A stretch of 64,000 nucleotides of DNA, taken from NCBI RefSeq assembly GCF_000440115.1, contig NZ_ALMY01000013.1, forward strand, positions 1 to 64,000, in the 5' to 3' direction. A program made the translations under genes and the position numbers. The notes below the pieces were generated by a model. That model was not told the origin of the DNA. It saw nothing but the letters and a program-made list of their open reading frames with translations, and did not search any database. Below are positions 10,065-20,198 of the stretch, in pieces. The stretch comes from Streptococcus suis YS56. GTDB taxonomy: Bacteria; Bacillota; Bacilli; Lactobacillales; Streptococcaceae. Every line of letters begins with the position of its first letter. Position 1 is the stretch's first letter.

Positions 10065-10164
10065 TACTTTGATAATCAAAACATTGAGATATCAAACTAT
10101 TTTTTGAGTGAGGGGGCAACCCTTCACTTGTTTACCTAATGATTTGATATTCAAATGATTAGGT
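10065..10164 (+). promoter_or_regulatory. fabK upstream region with FabT-like operators
   Basis: TACTTTGATAATCAAAAC (10065-10082) and GATTTGATATTCAAATGA (10141-10158) both match the FabT operator pattern. A weaker copy, ATTGAGATATCAAACT, starts at 10084. The second operator is the core of a 31-base near-palindrome (10134-10164, arms ACCTAAT/ATTAGGT). Another small hairpin, AGTGAGGG/CCCTTCACT, lies between them (10108-10129). The layout suggests a second regulated promoter for fabK onward. Confidence 0.7.
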
Positions 10165-10190
10165 AAGCAAGAAAAAAAGATGAGGGAATT

Positions 10191-11156
10191 ATGAAGACGA
10201 AAATAACAGAATTGCTCGATATTAAGTATCCAATTTTTCAAGGTGGTATGGCTTGGGTAGCTGATGGAGATTTGGCTGGTGCCGTATCTAATGCAGGTGG
10301 TCTAGGAATCATCGGTGGAGGAAATGCTCCCAAAGAGGTGGTCAAGGCAAATATTGACAAGGTTAAATCTATCACGGACAAGCCTTTCGGTGTCAATATC
10401 ATGCTTTTGTCTCCTTTTGCGGATGACATTGTTGACTTGGTCATCGAAGAAGGTGTGAAAGTTGTCACTACAGGAGCAGGAAATCCAGGGAAGTATATGG
10501 AACGTCTCCATGCTGCAGGGATTACAGTTATTCCTGTTGTACCAAGTGTAGCCCTTGCGAAACGCATGGAAAAATTAGGGGTAGATGCTGTTATTGCTGA
10601 AGGTATGGAAGCCGGAGGCCATATTGGTAAATTGACCACCATGACCTTGGTTCGTCAGGTTGTTGAAGCCGTATCTATTCCTGTTATTGCTGCTGGAGGT
10701 ATTGCAGATGGTGCAGGTGCAGCGGCAGCATTCATGTTGGGTGCAGAAGCGGTGCAAGTTGGAACTCGTTTTGTAGTAGCTACAGAGTCCAATGCTCATC
10801 AGGCTTATAAGGAAAAAGTTTTAAAAGCTAAGGATATTGATACAACTGTATCTGCTTCTATTGTTGGACATCCTGTGAGAGCTATCAAGAATAAGTTGTC
10901 ATCTGCTTATGCAGCTGCAGAGAAAGATTTCTTGGCAGGTAAAATTTCGGCAGATGCTATTGAGGAATTGGGGGCAGGTGCCCTTCGCAATGCCGTTGTG
11001 GACGGCGATGTAGTCAATGGTTCGGTCATGGCCGGTCAGATTGCTGGCTTGGTAACCAAGGAAGAAACCTGTGAAGAGATTTTGAAAGATTTATATTTTG
11101 GAGCTGCCAAAGTGATTCGTGAAGAAGCGAGTCGCTGGGCCTCTGTTGGAGAATAA
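10191..11156 (+). CDS. fabK: enoyl-ACP reductase II (FMN-dependent)
   Basis: FabK reduces enoyl-ACP with NAD(P)H and FMN, completing each elongation cycle; streptococci use it in place of FabI. The 321-residue TIM-barrel protein is of the nitronate monooxygenase/2-nitropropane dioxygenase fold, with PIFQGGMAWVAD at the start, the conserved EGMEAGGHIG near 140-149 and IPVIAAGGIADG near 160-171. fabD begins 1 base after its stop. Confidence 0.96.
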   Translation: MKTKITELLDIKYPIFQGGMAWVADGDLAGAVSNAGGLGIIGGGNAPKEVVKANIDKVKSITDKPFGVNIMLLSPFADDIVDLVIEEGVKVVTTGAGNPGKYMERLHAAGITVIPVVPSVALAKRMEKLGVDAVIAEGMEAGGHIGKLTTMTLVRQVVEAVSIPVIAAGGIADGAGAAAAFMLGAEAVQVGTRFVVATESNAHQAYKEKVLKAKDIDTTVSASIVGHPVRAIKNKLSSAYAAAEKDFLAGKISADAIEELGAGALRNAVVDGDVVNGSVMAGQIAGLVTKEETCEEILKDLYFGAAKVIREEASRWASVGE

Positions 11157-11157
11157 G

Positions 11158-12078
11158 ATGACAAAAACAGCCTTTCTATTTGCAGGTCAAGGGGCTCAGA
11201 CGCTTGGTATGGCCCGTGACCTCTATGACGCTTATCCCATTGTCAAGGAAACCTACGACCAGGCTAGTCAGATTTTGGGCTATGATGTGCGGGACTTGAT
11301 TGACCACCAGGAAGACAAGCTCAACCAGACCCGCTATACCCAGCCTGCGATTTTGACAACCTCCCTTGCTATCTATCGTTTGTTGGCAGAAAAGGGGATT
11401 AAGCCGGACATGGTAGCTGGTCTGTCCTTGGGAGAATACGCAGCCTTGGTTGCTTCAGGTGCTTTGGCTTTTGAAGATGCGATTGCTCTGATTGCCAAAC
11501 GGGGTGAGTACATGGAAACGGCTGCACCGACAGGGACTGGTAAGATGGTCGCTATCCTCAATACAGATGTCAGCTTGATAGAAGAAGTCTGTTCGTCAGT
11601 TACCTCTGGGATTGTTTCCCCAGCCAACTACAACACACCGGCCCAAATCGTCATCGGAGGCGAGGTGGCTGCTGTGGATGAGGCGGTTGAATTGTTGAAG
11701 GAAGCAGGTGTCAAACGCATGATTCCCCTCAATGTATCTGGCCCCTTTCACACGGCTCTCCTGCGACCAGCTTCGGAGCAATTGGCTCAGGCCTTGGAGC
11801 AGGTGGAATTTGCAGACTTCCAAGTAGAGTTGGTCGGTAATACGGAAGCCAAGGTCATGAAAAAAGAGGACATCAAGTCCCTCTTGACCCGTCAAGTGAT
11901 GGAACCAGTCCGTTTTTATGAGTCAATCGCAACCATGCAGGCGGCTGGAGTGACTAAGTTTATCGAAGTCGGTCCAGGCAAGGTCTTGGCAGGTTTTATC
12001 AAGAAGATTGACAAGACGGCTGAGGTTGTGACGGTGGAAGATGTAATAAGCCTAGAAAGCTTGTTGAATAGCCAATAA
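11158..12078 (+). CDS. fabD: malonyl-CoA:ACP transacylase
   Basis: FabD loads malonate onto ACP for all elongation condensations. The 306-residue alpha/beta hydrolase-like product begins FLFAGQGAQ and has the active serine Ser90 in GLSLGEYAAL, with the catalytic His in NVSGPFHTALL near 200. A longer frame opens at 11119, but it would overlap fabK and lacks a ribosome site; GGAG at 11148-11151 supports 11158. Confidence 0.96.
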   Translation: MTKTAFLFAGQGAQTLGMARDLYDAYPIVKETYDQASQILGYDVRDLIDHQEDKLNQTRYTQPAILTTSLAIYRLLAEKGIKPDMVAGLSLGEYAALVASGALAFEDAIALIAKRGEYMETAAPTGTGKMVAILNTDVSLIEEVCSSVTSGIVSPANYNTPAQIVIGGEVAAVDEAVELLKEAGVKRMIPLNVSGPFHTALLRPASEQLAQALEQVEFADFQVELVGNTEAKVMKKEDIKSLLTRQVMEPVRFYESIATMQAAGVTKFIEVGPGKVLAGFIKKIDKTAEVVTVEDVISLESLLNSQ

Positions 12079-12087
12079 GGAGAAATC

Positions 12088-12822
12088 ATGGAACTTACCA
12101 ATAAGAATGTGTTTGTAACGGGTTCGAGCCGTGGAATTGGCTTGGCCATTGCCCATAAATTTGCCAGTCTTGGTGCCAATGTGGTGCTGAACGGTCGTGG
12201 ACAGCTAGGTCAGGACTTGCTGGACAGCTTTTCAAGCTACGGTGTCAAAGTAGTGGCGATTTCAGGAGATATTTCTAGCTCGGCGGATGCCAAACGGATG
12301 GTGGCTGAAGCAGTTGAGGCTCTCGGTAGCGTCGATATCTTGGTCAACAATGCAGGGATTACCAAAGACGGTATGGCTCTTCGGATGACGGAAGAGGATT
12401 TCGAGAGCGTTTTGAGTGTTAACCTAACTGGAACTTTTAACATGACCCAGGCTGTCTTGAAGCCCATGACCAAGGCACGTGAAGGGGCGATTATCAACCT
12501 TTCTAGTGTGGTCGGTTTGACAGGAAATGCTGGTCAGGCTAACTATGCTGCTTCTAAGGCAGGTGTCATTGGTTTTACAAAATCCATTGCCCGTGAAGTC
12601 GCAGGTCGAAATGTCCGTGTCAATGCAATCGCACCAGGTTTTATCCAGTCAGATATGACGGATGTCCTGTCCGATAAAATCAAAGATGCTATGTTAGGGC
12701 AAATTCCTATGAAACGCTTTGGTGCGACAGAAGAAGTAGCTGATGTTGCTGTATTCCTTGCTAAGCAAGAGTACCTGACAGGTCAGGTGATTGCAATTGA
12801 CGGCGGCTTGACCATGCAGTAA
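12088..12822 (+). CDS. fabG: 3-oxoacyl-ACP reductase
   Basis: FabG reduces 3-oxoacyl-ACP with NADPH. The 244-residue short-chain dehydrogenase has the cofactor loop GSSRGIG near 12-18, NNAG near 87-90, and the Ser-Tyr-Lys catalytic set in SSVVG and YAASKAG. It starts 9 bases after fabD. A repeat element separates it from fabF. Confidence 0.96.
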   Translation: MELTNKNVFVTGSSRGIGLAIAHKFASLGANVVLNGRGQLGQDLLDSFSSYGVKVVAISGDISSSADAKRMVAEAVEALGSVDILVNNAGITKDGMALRMTEEDFESVLSVNLTGTFNMTQAVLKPMTKAREGAIINLSSVVGLTGNAGQANYAASKAGVIGFTKSIAREVAGRNVRVNAIAPGFIQSDMTDVLSDKIKDAMLGQIPMKRFGATEEVADVAVFLAKQEYLTGQVIAIDGGLTMQ

Positions 12823-12824
12823 TC

Positions 12825-13111
12825 CAGTCTTCCAGTTTATCTTTTATTACTTCGATGAGTGAAAAGCTCCAGTGGAGGTTTTCAGCCTACCACCTTTGAG
12901 TTAAAGAGTGGTAGTTTGAAACTACGTTTCCAGATTTCCAGCTTTAAACAATCTATTGGATTGTTTGAACTCGCTTTGCCGTACTAACGGAGCGTTACTT
13001 ACTATCGTAAGTACGATTTCCAATCTTCAATAGTCCACTGGACTATTGAAGCTGTCTGCAGCTTGTTGAAATGAACTTTGTTCGTAGTACTAAAAGCAAA
13101 CTGAAAGACTG
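12825..13111. repeat. palindrome-rich repeat element between fabG and fabF
   Basis: The left arm begins CAGTCTTCCAGTTTATCTTT (12825 on). The reverse complement of the right end reads CAGTCTTTCAGTTTGCTTTT (to 13111). The 287-bp element has no gene. It is packed with hairpins, including a perfect 27-base palindrome at 13025-13051 with core AGTCCACTGGACT, TTTAAACAATCTATTGGATTG (12943 on, first 20 bases paired loosely) and ACTTACTATCGTAAGT. It fills most of the 347-base gap. Confidence 0.7.
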
Positions 13112-13169
13112 CAATAACGCACTGTAAATTCAATGTTGTTTTGTGTGTTATTTTAAGAGAGGTTTGAAA

Positions 13170-14405
13170 ATGACAAAATTAAATCGTGTAGTAGTGACAG
13201 GCTATGGTCTGACATCTCCAATCGGAAATACGCCAGAGGAGTTCTGGGATAGTTTGAAAGCAGGGAAAATTGGGATCGGAAAGATTACCAAGTTTGATAC
13301 CAGTGAATATTCGGTCCATAATGCTGCGGAATTAAAAGATTTTCCTTTTGACAAATATTTCGTTAAAAAGGATACAAATCGCTACGATAATTACTCACTC
13401 TATGCACTCTATGCAGCTAAAGAAGCGATTGCTAATGCACAGCTGGATACAGAGACAGTGGATAGTGACCGTTTTGGCGTTATCTTATCAACAGGTATCG
13501 GTGGTATTTTGGAAATTGAAGAGCAAGTGGCTCGTATGAACGAAAAGGGACCAAAACGTATTCGTCCCATGGCTCTTCCAAAGGCCTTGCCAAACATGGC
13601 TGCTGGAAATATTGCTATGCAGGTCGGTGCAAATGGTGTCTGCAAGTGTGTCATCACAGCCTGTGCTTCGTCAAATGATGCCTTAGGAGAAGCCTTCCGT
13701 GAAATCAAGTTTGGTTTCCAAGATGTCATGTTGGCAGGTGGCTCAGAAGCAGCCATTACTCCATTTGCAATCGGTGGCTTCCAAGCATTGACGGCTATGT
13801 CTACAACAGATGATCCAAGCCGTGCTTCCATTCCATTTGACAAGGACCGCAATGGTTTTGTTATGGGAGAAGGGGCTGCTGTCTTGGTCTTGGAAAGTTT
13901 GGAACACGCAGAAGCACGTGGGGCAACTATCTTGGCTGAAATCGTTGGTTATGGAAATACCTGCGATGCCCACCACATGACTTCTCCACATCCAGAAGGT
14001 TTGGGTGCTATTAAGGCCATGAAGTTGGCTATTTCAGAAGCAGGTTTAGAGCCAGCTGACATTGACTACATCAATGCCCATGGCACTTCGACACCGGCTA
14101 ATGAAAAAGGAGAAAGTCAAGCTATCGTATCGGTCTTCGGCAAGAACACGCCAGTTTCTTCCACCAAGTCCTTCACAGGTCACTTGTTGGGAGCAGCAGG
14201 TGCAGTTGAAGCAGCGGCGGTTATTGAAGCTATGCGTCATTCTTACGCACCTAAGACAGCTGGTACGACGGAATTGTCTGATTACATTGAGGCGGATGTC
14301 ATCTACGGTCAAGGTCGTGACATGGAAATCCGCCATGCCATTTCAAATACATTTGGCTTTGGAGGTCACAACTCGGTGATTGCCTTCAAGCGTTGGGAGG
14401 CTTAA
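13170..14405 (+). CDS. fabF: beta-ketoacyl-ACP synthase II
   Basis: FabF catalyses chain-elongating condensations. The 411-residue product has the catalytic Cys165 in ITACASSNDA and the two histidines in NAHGTSTPANEK and STKSFTGHLLGAAG. An earlier in-frame ATG at 13143 exists, but AGAGAGG at 13157-13162 places the start at 13170. It follows the repeat element and abuts accB with no gap. Confidence 0.96.
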   Translation: MTKLNRVVVTGYGLTSPIGNTPEEFWDSLKAGKIGIGKITKFDTSEYSVHNAAELKDFPFDKYFVKKDTNRYDNYSLYALYAAKEAIANAQLDTETVDSDRFGVILSTGIGGILEIEEQVARMNEKGPKRIRPMALPKALPNMAAGNIAMQVGANGVCKCVITACASSNDALGEAFREIKFGFQDVMLAGGSEAAITPFAIGGFQALTAMSTTDDPSRASIPFDKDRNGFVMGEGAAVLVLESLEHAEARGATILAEIVGYGNTCDAHHMTSPHPEGLGAIKAMKLAISEAGLEPADIDYINAHGTSTPANEKGESQAIVSVFGKNTPVSSTKSFTGHLLGAAGAVEAAAVIEAMRHSYAPKTAGTTELSDYIEADVIYGQGRDMEIRHAISNTFGFGGHNSVIAFKRWEA

Positions 14406-14882
14406 GTGAATATTACAGAAATAAAGGATTTGATGAGTCAGTTTGACCAGTCAAGTTTGCGAGAATTTTCATATAGCAATGCTGGGGAAACCTTGCATTT
14501 CAGTAAAAATCAGCAGGCGACAGCGGCTCCGACTACAATCGTAGAAGCTCCGCTTGCTCCAGTAGCTCCTGCAAGTCCAGCCCCTGTCCCAGCAGTTGAA
14601 ATCAGCGAGCCAGCTCCAGCAGAAGCCAGCTCAAGCCCTGTGGCAGAAGGTGCGGTAGTGGAAAGTCCCTTGGTCGGTGTGGCTTATTTGTCACCAGCCC
14701 CTGACAAGCCAGCCTTTGTGGCAGTTGGCGATACGGTCAAAAAAGGGCAGACCCTCATGATTATCGAAGCCATGAAGGTCATGAACGAAGTGCCTGCTGA
14801 CCGTGACGGTGTGGTCACAGAGATTTTGGTGGCCAACCAGGACGTTGTAGAATTTGGACAAGGATTGGTACGCATCAAATGA
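14406..14882 (+). CDS. accB: acetyl-CoA carboxylase biotin carboxyl carrier protein
   Basis: AccB carries biotin between the carboxylase and carboxyltransferase of acetyl-CoA carboxylase. The 158-residue product has a short N-terminal part, an Ala/Pro/Glu-rich flexible linker (about 38-80) and a C-terminal biotinyl domain with Lys124 in the EAMKVMNE motif. The start is GTG directly after the fabF stop, with GGGAGG upstream. It overlaps fabZ by 4 bases. Confidence 0.95.
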   Translation: MNITEIKDLMSQFDQSSLREFSYSNAGETLHFSKNQQATAAPTTIVEAPLAPVAPASPAPVPAVEISEPAPAEASSSPVAEGAVVESPLVGVAYLSPAPDKPAFVAVGDTVKKGQTLMIIEAMKVMNEVPADRDGVVTEILVANQDVVEFGQGLVRIK

Positions 14883-15301
14883 TTGATATTTTGAAAATTA
14901 AAGAGGCTCTTCCTCATCGCTATCCGATGCTCTTGGTCGATCGTGTCCTTGAAGTATCGGAAGATGAGATTGTGGCTCTCAAAAATGTGACCATTAACGA
15001 GCCCTTCTTCAACGGGCATTTTCCAGACTATCCTGTCATGCCAGGTGTTCTCATCATGGAGGCTTTGGCACAAACCGCAGGTGTCTTGGAGTTGTCTAAG
15101 GAAGAAAACAAGGGCAAGCTGGTTTTTTATGCTGGTATGGATAAGGTTAAATTTAAGAAGCAAGTTATACCTGGTGACCAGTTGATTATGACCGCTAAAT
15201 TTGTCAAACGCCGTGGAACCATTGCGGTCGTTGATGCAAAGGCAGAAGTGGACGGGAAACTGGCTGCGTCGGGGGTGTTGACTTTTGCTATTGGAAACTA
15301 A
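14879..15301 (+). CDS. fabZ: 3-hydroxyacyl-ACP dehydratase FabZ
   Basis: FabZ dehydrates 3-hydroxyacyl-ACP to the trans-2-enoyl form that FabM or FabK then uses. The 140-residue hot-dog-fold protein has the catalytic His47 in [13 protein letters not shown] and Glu61 just after it. The start overlaps accB (ATGA). A 134-bp repeat element follows before accC. Confidence 0.96.
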   Translation: MIDILKIKEALPHRYPMLLVDRVLEVSEDEIVALKNVTINEPFFNGHFPDYPVMPGVLIMEALAQTAGVLELSKEENKGKLVFYAGMDKVKFKKQVIPGDQLIMTAKFVKRRGTIAVVDAKAEVDGKLAASGVLTFAIGN

Positions 15302-15303
15302 AT

Positions 15304-15437
15304 CAGTTCTCCATTTTATCTTTTATTGCGTCGACGAACGAGGAAACTTCGTTTCCTTATTTCCAACTTCAAATAATTTCATCATTATTTGAACTCGTTT
15401 TGCCGAACCCAAGTACTAAAAGTAAAATGAAGAACTG
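15304..15437. repeat. palindrome-rich repeat element between fabZ and accC
   Basis: The left arm CAGTTCTCCATTTTATCTTT and the reverse complement of the right end CAGTTCTTCATTTTACTTTT agree closely. The element is 134 bp with internal GGAAACTTCGTTTCC and TTCAAATAATTTCATCATTA-type hairpins (15345-15395). It is the shortest of the three copies in this operon. Nothing else is seen in the gap apart from the accC ribosome site. Confidence 0.68.
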
Positions 15438-15519
15438 TTATTGATAACCGTTATTTAATATTCTCGCCTTGAGATTGTTATAACAATTATTCTATATTAA
15501 AAAGGAGATAGGATTCATC

Positions 15520-16887
15520 ATGTTTGAGAAGATTTTGATTGCCAATCGTGGTGAGATTGCGGTGCGGATTATTCGTGCGGCCAGGGAATTGGGGATTGCG
15601 ACGGTGGCTGTCTATTCAGAGGCTGACAAGGAAGCTCTCCACACCATGTTGGCAGATGAGGCTGTCTGTATCGGACCTGCTCGTTCGACAGACTCCTATC
15701 TCAATATGCAGGCGGTCATCTCGGCGGCTGTTGTGACGGGTGCCCAGGGCATTCACCCAGGCTTTGGATTTTTGAGTGAAAACTCCAAATTTGCCACCCT
15801 CTGTGAAGAGGTCGGCATCAAGTTTATCGGTCCTTCTGGGACGGTCATGGATACCATGGGCGATAAAATCAATGCTCGGGCGGAGATGATTAAGGCTCAA
15901 GTGCCTGTTATTCCAGGATCAGACGGCGAGGTCTTGACCAGCCAAGAAGCTCTTGAAATCGCTGAAAAGATTGGCTACCCTGTCATGCTCAAGGCATCGG
16001 CAGGTGGTGGTGGTAAGGGAATTCGTAAGGTGGAAAAAGCCGAAGACCTAGTGCCTGCCTTCGAATCAGCTTCCAGCGAAGCCAAGGCAGCCTTTGGCAA
16101 CGGAGCCATGTATATGGAGCGTGTCGTCTATCCAGCCCGCCACATCGAAGTACAGATTTTGGCAGACCAGCACGGTCATGTCATCCATCTGGGAGAACGG
16201 GATTGTTCCCTTCAACGCAACAACCAGAAGGTCTTGGAAGAAGCACCGTCGATTGCTATCGGCCAGACCATGCGGGATCGTATCGGTCAGGCAGCGGTAC
16301 GGGCTGCCCAGTCAGTTGGCTATGAAAATGCAGGAACCATTGAGTTCCTTTTGGACGAAGCCAAGGGCGAATTTTACTTCATGGAAATGAACACACGGGT
16401 GCAGGTGGAACATCCAGTTACCGAATTTGTTACTGGTGTGGATATTGTCAAGGAGCAAATCAAGATTGCCGCTGGTCAGGAACTCAGCGTCGGCCAAGAA
16501 GATGTGAAGATTACAGGCCATGCCATTGAATGCCGCATCAATGCTGAAAATCCAGCCTTCAACTTCGCCCCAAGTCCAGGTAAGATTTCCAATCTCTACC
16601 TGCCAAGCGGTGGCGTTGGTCTGCGTGTGGACTCGGCAGTTTATCCAGGCTACACCATTCCGCCTTACTATGATTCTATGATTGCCAAGGTCATCGTGCA
16701 TGGGGAAAATCGTTTTGAAGCCCTGATGAAGATGCAGCGAGCCCTCTACGAATTGGAAATTGACGGAGTGGTGACCAATACTGACTTCCAGTTGGACTTG
16801 ATTTCCGACAAGCGAGTGGTGGCTGGTGATTACGACACCGCCTACCTTATGGAAGAATTTTTACCGCACTATCAAGCAGAATTATAG
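15520..16887 (+). CDS. accC: acetyl-CoA carboxylase, biotin carboxylase subunit
   Basis: AccC carboxylates the biotin on AccB using ATP and bicarbonate. The 455-residue ATP-grasp protein shows the N-terminal ILIANRGEIAVR, the glycine-rich ATP loop KASAGGGGKGIRKV near 158-171, and the active-site MEMNTRVQVEHPVTE near 288-302. AAAAGGAGATAG precedes the start. Repeat elements lie on both sides. Confidence 0.97.
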   Translation: MFEKILIANRGEIAVRIIRAARELGIATVAVYSEADKEALHTMLADEAVCIGPARSTDSYLNMQAVISAAVVTGAQGIHPGFGFLSENSKFATLCEEVGIKFIGPSGTVMDTMGDKINARAEMIKAQVPVIPGSDGEVLTSQEALEIAEKIGYPVMLKASAGGGGKGIRKVEKAEDLVPAFESASSEAKAAFGNGAMYMERVVYPARHIEVQILADQHGHVIHLGERDCSLQRNNQKVLEEAPSIAIGQTMRDRIGQAAVRAAQSVGYENAGTIEFLLDEAKGEFYFMEMNTRVQVEHPVTEFVTGVDIVKEQIKIAAGQELSVGQEDVKITGHAIECRINAENPAFNFAPSPGKISNLYLPSGGVGLRVDSAVYPGYTIPPYYDSMIAKVIVHGENRFEALMKMQRALYELEIDGVVTNTDFQLDLISDKRVVAGDYDTAYLMEEFLPHYQAEL

Positions 16888-17209
16888 TCTTTTAGTTTGC
16901 TTTTGGTACTCGCTCCAACTATCTGGTGGATAGTTGGAGGTTGGAAATAGAGCGAACAAAGTTCGCATCAACAGCAGCAGGCATAACTCTATGCTTTCTT
17001 GTTTCTAGGCATTGACTTGAAACAATCCCCCAGATTGCTTGCACAGTCAATGGACTGTGCAAGGTTGGAGATAATACTTGCAAAGCAAGTCACTTTTAAA
17101 AAATCAGGCAAGGCGAGTTCAAACACTCCAGTGGAGTGTTTGAAGTTGGAAATAAGGAAACGAAGTTTCCTCATACGTTGAAGTAATAAAAGAAAAACTA
17201 AATGACGAT
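16888..17209. repeat. palindrome-rich repeat element between accC and accD
   Basis: The left arm TCTTTTAGTTTGCTTTTGGT (16888 on) matches the reverse complement of the right end, TCGTCATTTAGTTTTTCTTT (to 17208). Its hairpins include CCAACTATCTGGTGGATAGTTGG-type arms at 16917-16939, GCACAGTCAATGGACTGTGC at 17050-17069, ACTTGCAAAGCAAGT, the 27-base palindrome at 17118-17144 with core CTCCAGTGGAG, and GGAAACGAAGTTTCC. It has no convincing gene and fills the 346-base gap. Confidence 0.7.
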
Positions 17210-17224
17210 AAAAAAATAAAATAG

Positions 17225-18860
<1,636 letters not shown>

Positions 18861-18870
<10 letters not shown>

Positions 18871-18890
18871 GAAGACCTAGTATTTTTTTG
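18861..18890 (+). terminator. fab-acc operon terminator
   Basis: AATACTAGG and CCTAGTATT form a 9-base-pair stem around AAGA and are followed by a run of seven T, overlapping the accA stop. Confidence 0.85.
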
Positions 18891-18934
18891 CTAGATTTGA
18901 TACAATGGATAAAATAGTTATCAGGAGGTTTCCC

Positions 18935-19408
18935 ATGTTAGTAAAAGCAGATCTATCAAACGCAGAAGAATTATTGCCCATTCAACACCGAGCATTTGCA
19001 GCCTTGTATGAAACCTATCAGGACCAATACAACCCTGCCATTGAAACTATGGACTACTTCCAATCACGCTTTGCACGACCAAATTGTACCTACTACAAGA
19101 TTGTCGAGGAAGGTCGGACAGTCGGACTGGTACGAACAACGGTCGCTGAAGATGCAGACCAGGGCTGGCTAGGCTTGATTGGTATTGACCCAGACCACAG
19201 AGGAAAAGACTATGGTCACAAGGCCATGTTAGAGTTAGAACAACTTTATCCAACGGTTAGACGCTGGGTGCTCTGTACGGTTTTACAGGAGTCAAAGTTA
19301 GTTGCTTTCTACGAAAAACTCGGCTACAAGGCTATCAAAACCGAGCCTGAACAAGAAGGCATGGATATGGTCTATATGGAGAAGTGGATAGGAGATTCAG
19401 ATGCTTGA
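18935..19408 (+). CDS. GNAT-family N-acetyltransferase
   Basis: A 157-residue GNAT-fold protein. The acetyl-CoA-binding motif A region reads GLIGIDPDHRGKDYGHKAMLELE (about 87-109), and the C-terminal FYEKLGYK is the usual motif B ending. The acceptor substrate is unknown. The earlier ATG at 18905 lacks a ribosome site, while CAGGAGG at 18922-18928 is 6 bases before 18935. Its end overlaps the next gene by 8 bases, so the two are coupled. Confidence 0.85.
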   Translation: MLVKADLSNAEELLPIQHRAFAALYETYQDQYNPAIETMDYFQSRFARPNCTYYKIVEEGRTVGLVRTTVAEDADQGWLGLIGIDPDHRGKDYGHKAMLELEQLYPTVRRWVLCTVLQESKLVAFYEKLGYKAIKTEPEQEGMDMVYMEKWIGDSDA

Positions 19409-20033
19409 ACAGTGTCGTAGATACTTGGATTATCAAGGAGTTCATTATTGCAAGCCTGAAAAGGCAGGAGCTTCGGCAAGCGACATGACAGCCTTAAGAA
19501 GCTTAGCACAGGCAGCACGTAAGGAGTTTCAGACATTAAGTTTAGCCTTAGCTGAGCAAGTCGGTCCCTTGGTGCCCGAGAGAGTCAGTCAATGGATGAA
19601 CCAAGCCCAGATTTGCAGACCGCATTTTTGGACCTATTACCGCCTTCCCTCTGCTAGTCCATCGGCCCCAGCTTTCGCCATTCGTCTGTATGGTAAGGGA
19701 GTTGAAGCGGGGATTTCAGTAGAAGTTAGCTTCATTGAGCGAAAGAAGGTAGAGACTTCTCTGCTTCAGCAAAACCGTGTGCTGAACTGTCCGATTCAGG
19801 CACCGCTTTATTACTGGGTACAGGAGGGACAGGTATTTTATCGCTTGGATGGAACGGAGGAGAATAGGCAGATTTTACTAGAAGCTGTTGAAACGGGACG
19901 GGTTCGAAAAGTACTGGTCAAATATGACGTACCATTTGAAACGGTTGAATCCGAAGAGGAACTGCTAGACCGCTTGGTTGGAGGATTTTCCCTACTAGAA
20001 CCTTATCTGAAGATGACAAAACCCACTGAATGA
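19401..20033 (+). CDS. conserved protein of unknown function (210 aa)
   Basis: The 210-residue product has no transmembrane segment or signal peptide. It is rich in Glu, Leu and aromatic residues (HFWTYYRLP, YYWVQEGQVFYRL), and I do not recognise a catalytic motif. Something similar is carried in the HI_0552-like family in other bacteria, but that is only a weak recollection. Translation is coupled to the GNAT gene by an 8-base overlap, so a shared function is possible. A hairpin at its stop closes the unit. Confidence 0.7.
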   Translation: MLEQCRRYLDYQGVHYCKPEKAGASASDMTALRSLAQAARKEFQTLSLALAEQVGPLVPERVSQWMNQAQICRPHFWTYYRLPSASPSAPAFAIRLYGKGVEAGISVEVSFIERKKVETSLLQQNRVLNCPIQAPLYYWVQEGQVFYRLDGTEENRQILLEAVETGRVRKVLVKYDVPFETVESEEELLDRLVGGFSLLEPYLKMTKPTE

Positions 20034-20045
20034 TCAGTGGGTTGA
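20021..20045 (+). terminator. hairpin at the end of the GNAT unit
   Basis: ACCCACTGA (20021-20029) pairs with TCAGTGGGT (20034-20042) across the stop codon. The T-run is poor, so termination strength is doubtful. Confidence 0.45.
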
Positions 20046-20086
20046 CAGTAAACAAGCATTGTCAGGATGTTTGTTTTTTTGTTATA

Positions 20087-20115
20087 TTGACAAATAGTTT
20101 GTATTATTGTAAAAT
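20087..20115 (+). promoter_or_regulatory. promoter for the CPBP protease pair
   Basis: TTGACA (20087-20092), a 17-base spacer and TAAAAT (20110-20115), about 85 bases ahead of the first CPBP gene. Confidence 0.55.
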
Positions 20116-20198
20116 TGTACTATATAAACGACACGAAACATTTAATTGATATAATTGTTTGAATATTTGTATGTTGTGTAGCAGTAAAGGAGATTGGT

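Noticed and set aside
16989-17181. Two opposite-strand frames of about 60 residues
   Set aside because: They lie wholly inside the palindromic repeat between accC and accD; mirror-image frames are expected in palindromes and neither has a ribosome site.
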